NCBI GenBank assembly: GCA_018671635.1
Contig: JABHHG010000087.1
Location: 1 to 17,898 of the forward strand
Length of the DNA: 17,898 nt
Source of the DNA: Fidelibacterota bacterium
GTDB taxonomy: Bacteria; Fidelibacterota; Marinisomatia; SCGC-AAA003-L08; D37C17
Direction of reading: 5' to 3'
Shown: piece after piece, positions 14,878-17,898 of the stretch
Numbering within the stretch: position 1 is the first letter of the stretch
Layout: every line of letters begins with the position of its first letter
The notes under the pieces: model-generated
What the model was told of the DNA's origin: nothing
The model's input: only the letters and a program-made list of their open reading frames with translations
The model's database searches: none
Position numbers and translations under genes: made by a program

Positions 14878-15644
14878 TTATAGAGCCTTAGATATTCTGA
14901 GAGCCCTAATCCATTTTCCATTTTAAAAATTAAATTTTGAGCCTCTTCTAATTTTACATTAGAGGTGAATTTTTCTTCTTGAGTTTCTAAATAGAATGTT
15001 GCCGTTTCTACCTCATTTTGTAGCAAATAAAGGAATACAATAGTTAGCCTTACTTCATCTATGATTTCAGTATCATAATATTGGGTGAGCACATTATTAA
15101 GATAAATTAACGCAGAATCATATTCTTCTAATTTTAAGTATAAGCGAGCCGATTCAAATTCTTTTTTTGCCAACTTTAACCGAAGTGATGCAATCTCTTT
15201 ACTTGCGGTATCCAATCTTTTTGATGAGGGGTAATCTTCAATAAATTCTTGTAGTCGATCAATGGCTTCTAACGTACTGGTTTGATCTTTTTGGAATGAA
15301 TTTGACATATTGATTGCGCATTCACAAATTCTAAAACGAGCAGTTTCAGTTTTCTCATAACTTTGAGAAAATCGTGAAAATCTATCAAACTCTAGGGCGG
15401 CATCTTCATATTCTTTCAATTCAAAATGGGATTCACCTAAGAGATATTGTGCATCTAATGCCATTTGTGAACCTGGATTATTCATGACTACAAATTGAAG
15501 TTCGTCTTTTGCACGGGTATATTTCCCTGATTTATAAAATTGTTCACCTTTTTCAAACTTAAGCTGTAACTCATCAACAAATGACATCTTTGTTGCAGAG
15601 CATCCAAGGAATAAAAATAGGATTATAAATTTCAATTTGTACAT
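14874..15644 (-). CDS. bamD: BamD-like TPR lipoprotein
   Basis: Outer-membrane lipoprotein probably serving the Bam complex that inserts beta-barrel proteins. The 256 residues start with a lipoprotein signal (lipid attachment expected at Cys15 in FLGC), followed by helical TPR-type repeats: FEKGEQFYKSGKYTRAKDEL, ALDAQYLLGESHFELKEYED, and SARLYLKLEEYDSALIYLNN further on. This is the BamD/YfiO layout and length. The sequence alone does not separate BamD from other outer-membrane TPR lipoproteins, but the neighbouring outer-membrane genes favour it. It starts one base after the DUF5683-like gene and overlaps nadD by 4 bp. Confidence 0.78.
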   Translation of the reverse strand: MYKLKFIILFLFLGCSATKMSFVDELQLKFEKGEQFYKSGKYTRAKDELQFVVMNNPGSQMALDAQYLLGESHFELKEYEDAALEFDRFSRFSQSYEKTETARFRICECAINMSNSFQKDQTSTLEAIDRLQEFIEDYPSSKRLDTASKEIASLRLKLAKKEFESARLYLKLEEYDSALIYLNNVLTQYYDTEIIDEVRLTIVFLYLLQNEVETATFYLETQEEKFTSNVKLEEAQNLIFKMENGLGLSEYLRLYK

Positions 15645-15645
15645 T

Positions 15646-16581
15646 CTAATTCCAATTAAATGATAGTTTTATACCACCAACTCCATACGGATTTATTGGT
15701 GAAAAATATGTTTTTGCAGTCAGATTAGTAATTTTATTATTATTCAATTTTGATAATATCAGTACATCCATCATGCTAGCGAAATGATTGGCCACCATTG
15801 AGGATAATGCAAATGATGCAATGCGATAATAATCATTAGAATCATTCCAAATTTCGCGATATAATTTTTTATAAGGACTCATGGCGATATACTCGCCGCC
15901 AAGTTCTTTCACTACCAGATCTAAGGACTCATTATCTTCCCATCCAGCGTAAAAGTGGTCATATTTGCCAATATTTTCATAATAATGATGATCTTTTTCA
16001 ATAATAATTACATTATCTTCTTCGAAAAAGATTTCTGCCATAGTTTCATCATCTAATTCATTATTGATATAAAATGTCATAAACTCATCCGAATTACTAC
16101 TAAAAGAATTTCCATTTACACTAAAATTTAAATGATGTGAATCATCCCAAATATCAGGATAGTATTCATCATCAAAATTAATAAAAATACTATCTGCTGG
16201 AGTTCCCTTCCATTTAGAATAATCGTAAAACCATCTATCAAGGCTCCAATGCTCATCTGCATAGGCTCTATACTTATCTTGGGTGTCCAAACCTTTTTGA
16301 TTAAATATGTACCATGTACCTACTGCAATAGCTTCAATCCCTAAGAATAAATACCCTCTATTGGTATAGCCCATTGAATATTCCCCTGAACCGGGTAATA
16401 TTGCAGAATACAGCATGGCTTTCATATTAATATTTGAAGATTGGGAATCTCCATCATTCTCCGGAGAATAGCCAAAATTAGAATTTACTTTTTCATCTAT
16501 GGAAAATTGAATTTTCTCATGTATTGGATGAATACTGGAAAATGAAAATGTAATAAAAATTATGACTAAAAAATATGGCAT
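15646..16581 (-). CDS. DUF5683-like envelope protein
   Basis: A 311-residue exported protein with an N-terminal hydrophobic signal (about 1-16). Residues about 54-85 contain the DUF5683-type motif (MLYSAILPGSGEYSMGYTNR then GYLFLGIEA), a proline-glycine turn followed by a membrane-prone helix. The middle is acidic and aromatic (many Asp, Glu, Tyr, Trp), and the end GVGGIKLSFNWN looks like a closing beta strand. Its function is not known to me; such proteins recur near outer-membrane genes in FCB genomes. It sits 3 bp after the Omp85-like gene and 1 bp before the BamD-like gene, so it is probably part of the same envelope operon. Confidence 0.68.
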   Translation of the reverse strand: MPYFLVIIFITFSFSSIHPIHEKIQFSIDEKVNSNFGYSPENDGDSQSSNINMKAMLYSAILPGSGEYSMGYTNRGYLFLGIEAIAVGTWYIFNQKGLDTQDKYRAYADEHWSLDRWFYDYSKWKGTPADSIFINFDDEYYPDIWDDSHHLNFSVNGNSFSSNSDEFMTFYINNELDDETMAEIFFEEDNVIIIEKDHHYYENIGKYDHFYAGWEDNESLDLVVKELGGEYIAMSPYKKLYREIWNDSNDYYRIASFALSSMVANHFASMMDVLILSKLNNNKITNLTAKTYFSPINPYGVGGIKLSFNWN

Positions 16582-16584
16582 CCG

Positions 16585-17898
16585 CTAAAATCCAAATAGA
16601 AGTGAAACATAATGCTTTCCTGATTCTTCACTATCATTAACCGCTTGATGATATTCATACTCTAATGCTGTGGGATATGCATAGAAAGAAAATCCGTGAA
16701 TTCTCAATTCTAATCCTGTAGAAAATTTATAATTTTTTTCTTCAATAAACTCAGATAATTGGTTATTAAATGATCCACCCGTTTGTGCCACCATTCCTAC
16801 TGACATATTTTGAATATTTAAATGTGCAAAGGTATAATTTTTTTCTAAAAATATAGGGATACGTGTTTCTGAAGTTACAATAATTTGACGGGCACCTGTT
16901 AAATCTTCATTATAAAATGTATATCCCTTTAATCCGGGTAATCCCCCAGAAAAGAAATGGAAAAAATTATCAACCTCATTATTTGATAACCATCCCAATT
17001 GAGTTCCTAAAGATGATACCCATCGCTTAGATTTATTTAATGTAAAATGATGTTTGCCATCAAATGTAAAACGGTATGTATTATGAGGAGAAAAATTTGC
17101 ACCGAAAGTACTATACTCCTCATTAACACCGAACCCATTCATAAAGTTATTCCACTCATAACTTAAATTTGCATTCATAACAAAACCGTTTCCCGGGAAC
17201 ATATTGTTCAAAAAAGCTGGTTTTATCGTCTCTAAATTATATTTAATTGATGCACTATGTCCTCTAAAATAGTCAAATGCTAAATCTCCATTGAACCTTA
17301 ATGTATCATAAGGAGCATTTTGTACCACGGCTTGATTTACATGTTCTCTATAATTTGTATAATTATAATTTATCCAAAATTTATGACCACTCACATTAAA
17401 TCGGGCGCCAATTTCTCCTGAAAATAGCATAAACGCAAGTTCACTATTGATGTGAACATTATCAGCGATGGTACCATTGGCACGAATATAATTTGAATAC
17501 ATATTGCGATGGCGCGTGACCCAAAATAAGTTTGAATATAATGTGGGCCAATATTTTTTGAATTCAAAAATGAGAAATAAATCTAAATCAGATTTTGAAT
17601 TTGTAGATGCGCCCCCAAATATGGACAACTTATCCAAATAATCATGGGACATAAAATAAAACCCTGGCTTTACCGTTTCGTAATCTAACATTACCCGTGG
17701 CATTATGGATAATTTCGACATGGATTCTTTATATGGTTTGGAAGGCGTTGAATCTAAATCTGTGAGTGGTAATGACAGAGGGTTTTGATGCCAATAGTTT
17801 GGGCCATAGCCAACATTATTCTCATCTATAATTTGAATTGAATCAATAACTGCAATTTTATAGGCACCATTTTTAAACTCTGAATACAAAATTCTACC
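16585..17898 (-). CDS. Omp85-like outer-membrane barrel protein, N-terminal part cut by the window edge
   Basis: The frame is open to the right edge, so the start lies outside; the TTG at 17889 is not a credible start because GRILYSEFKNGAYKIAVID runs through it. That opening looks like a blade of a TolB/WD40-like (PD40) propeller. The remaining 400 or so residues alternate polar and hydrophobic positions with many Tyr, Phe and Asn, and end in Phe, as outer-membrane barrels do. FFSGGLPGLKGYTFYN and then TSETRIPIF match the late-strand motif of Omp85/surface-antigen barrels (FxGGxxxLRGY...ExRxPI). It is probably a propeller-barrel fusion; its substrate is unknown. It begins the visible envelope operon, 3 bp before the DUF5683-like gene. 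Confidence 0.75.
   Translation of the reverse strand, partial: GRILYSEFKNGAYKIAVIDSIQIIDENNVGYGPNYWHQNPLSLPLTDLDSTPSKPYKESMSKLSIMPRVMLDYETVKPGFYFMSHDYLDKLSIFGGASTNSKSDLDLFLIFEFKKYWPTLYSNLFWVTRHRNMYSNYIRANGTIADNVHINSELAFMLFSGEIGARFNVSGHKFWINYNYTNYREHVNQAVVQNAPYDTLRFNGDLAFDYFRGHSASIKYNLETIKPAFLNNMFPGNGFVMNANLSYEWNNFMNGFGVNEEYSTFGANFSPHNTYRFTFDGKHHFTLNKSKRWVSSLGTQLGWLSNNEVDNFFHFFSGGLPGLKGYTFYNEDLTGARQIIVTSETRIPIFLEKNYTFAHLNIQNMSVGMVAQTGGSFNNQLSEFIEEKNYKFSTGLELRIHGFSFYAYPTALEYEYHQAVNDSEESGKHYVSLLFGF

Overview
This window looks like ordinary chromosome from an uncultured, A+T-rich, Gram-negative bacterium of the FCB superphylum. Marinimicrobia (SAR406) or a close relative is the best guess. The reasons are the A+T-rich coding, the tight co-directional packing, an outer-membrane set (BamD-like lipoprotein, DUF5683-like protein, Omp85-like barrel), and a secreted protein built from a cohesin-like domain plus GC(T/I)D..ACNYN and CDNxCGSDLVDDACGxCGG cysteine repeats, a style common in marine FCB genomes. 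The taxonomic call is inference from these features, not from a marker-gene comparison.

Every gene I can support lies on the minus strand. In transcription order (right to left) the window holds: the C-terminal part of an Omp85-like outer-membrane protein whose first visible residues look like a WD40/TolB-type propeller blade; a DUF5683-like protein; a BamD-like lipoprotein; a NadD-family adenylyltransferase with an altered active-site motif; a YrbG-type Na+/Ca2+ exchanger; ftsE and ftsX; then, after a 103-bp gap, grpE and dnaJ; a membrane-anchored ComEA; three genes that look like a divergent type IV pilus / type II secretion assembly set (pilin-like, PilM-like, PilN-like); rsmD; coaD; pta; an FmdB-type zinc-ribbon protein; icd; obg; dprA; and, after a 263-bp promoter-bearing gap, the first 502 codons of a secreted cysteine-rich protein that runs off the left edge.

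Most junctions are overlaps of 1 to 35 bp or gaps of a few bases, so much of the window is probably co-transcribed. The visible breaks are a hairpin with a T-tract between icd and obg, the 103-bp leader before grpE, and the promoter region before the cysteine-rich gene. Functionally the block mixes housekeeping (CoA synthesis, acetyl-phosphate metabolism, TCA cycle, ribosome assembly, chaperones, division, NAD synthesis) with envelope and DNA-uptake functions. ComEA, the pilus-like trio and DprA are three steps of one pathway, natural transformation.

I saw no mobile element, CRISPR array, tRNA or rRNA. The less ordinary signals are the divergent pilus-like trio with two TTG starts, the HxGH-to-HLAY change in NadD, the missing first cysteine in the FmdB protein, the likely propeller-barrel fusion at the right edge, and the paired 8-bp repeats, one helical turn apart, on the promoter of the cysteine-rich protein.
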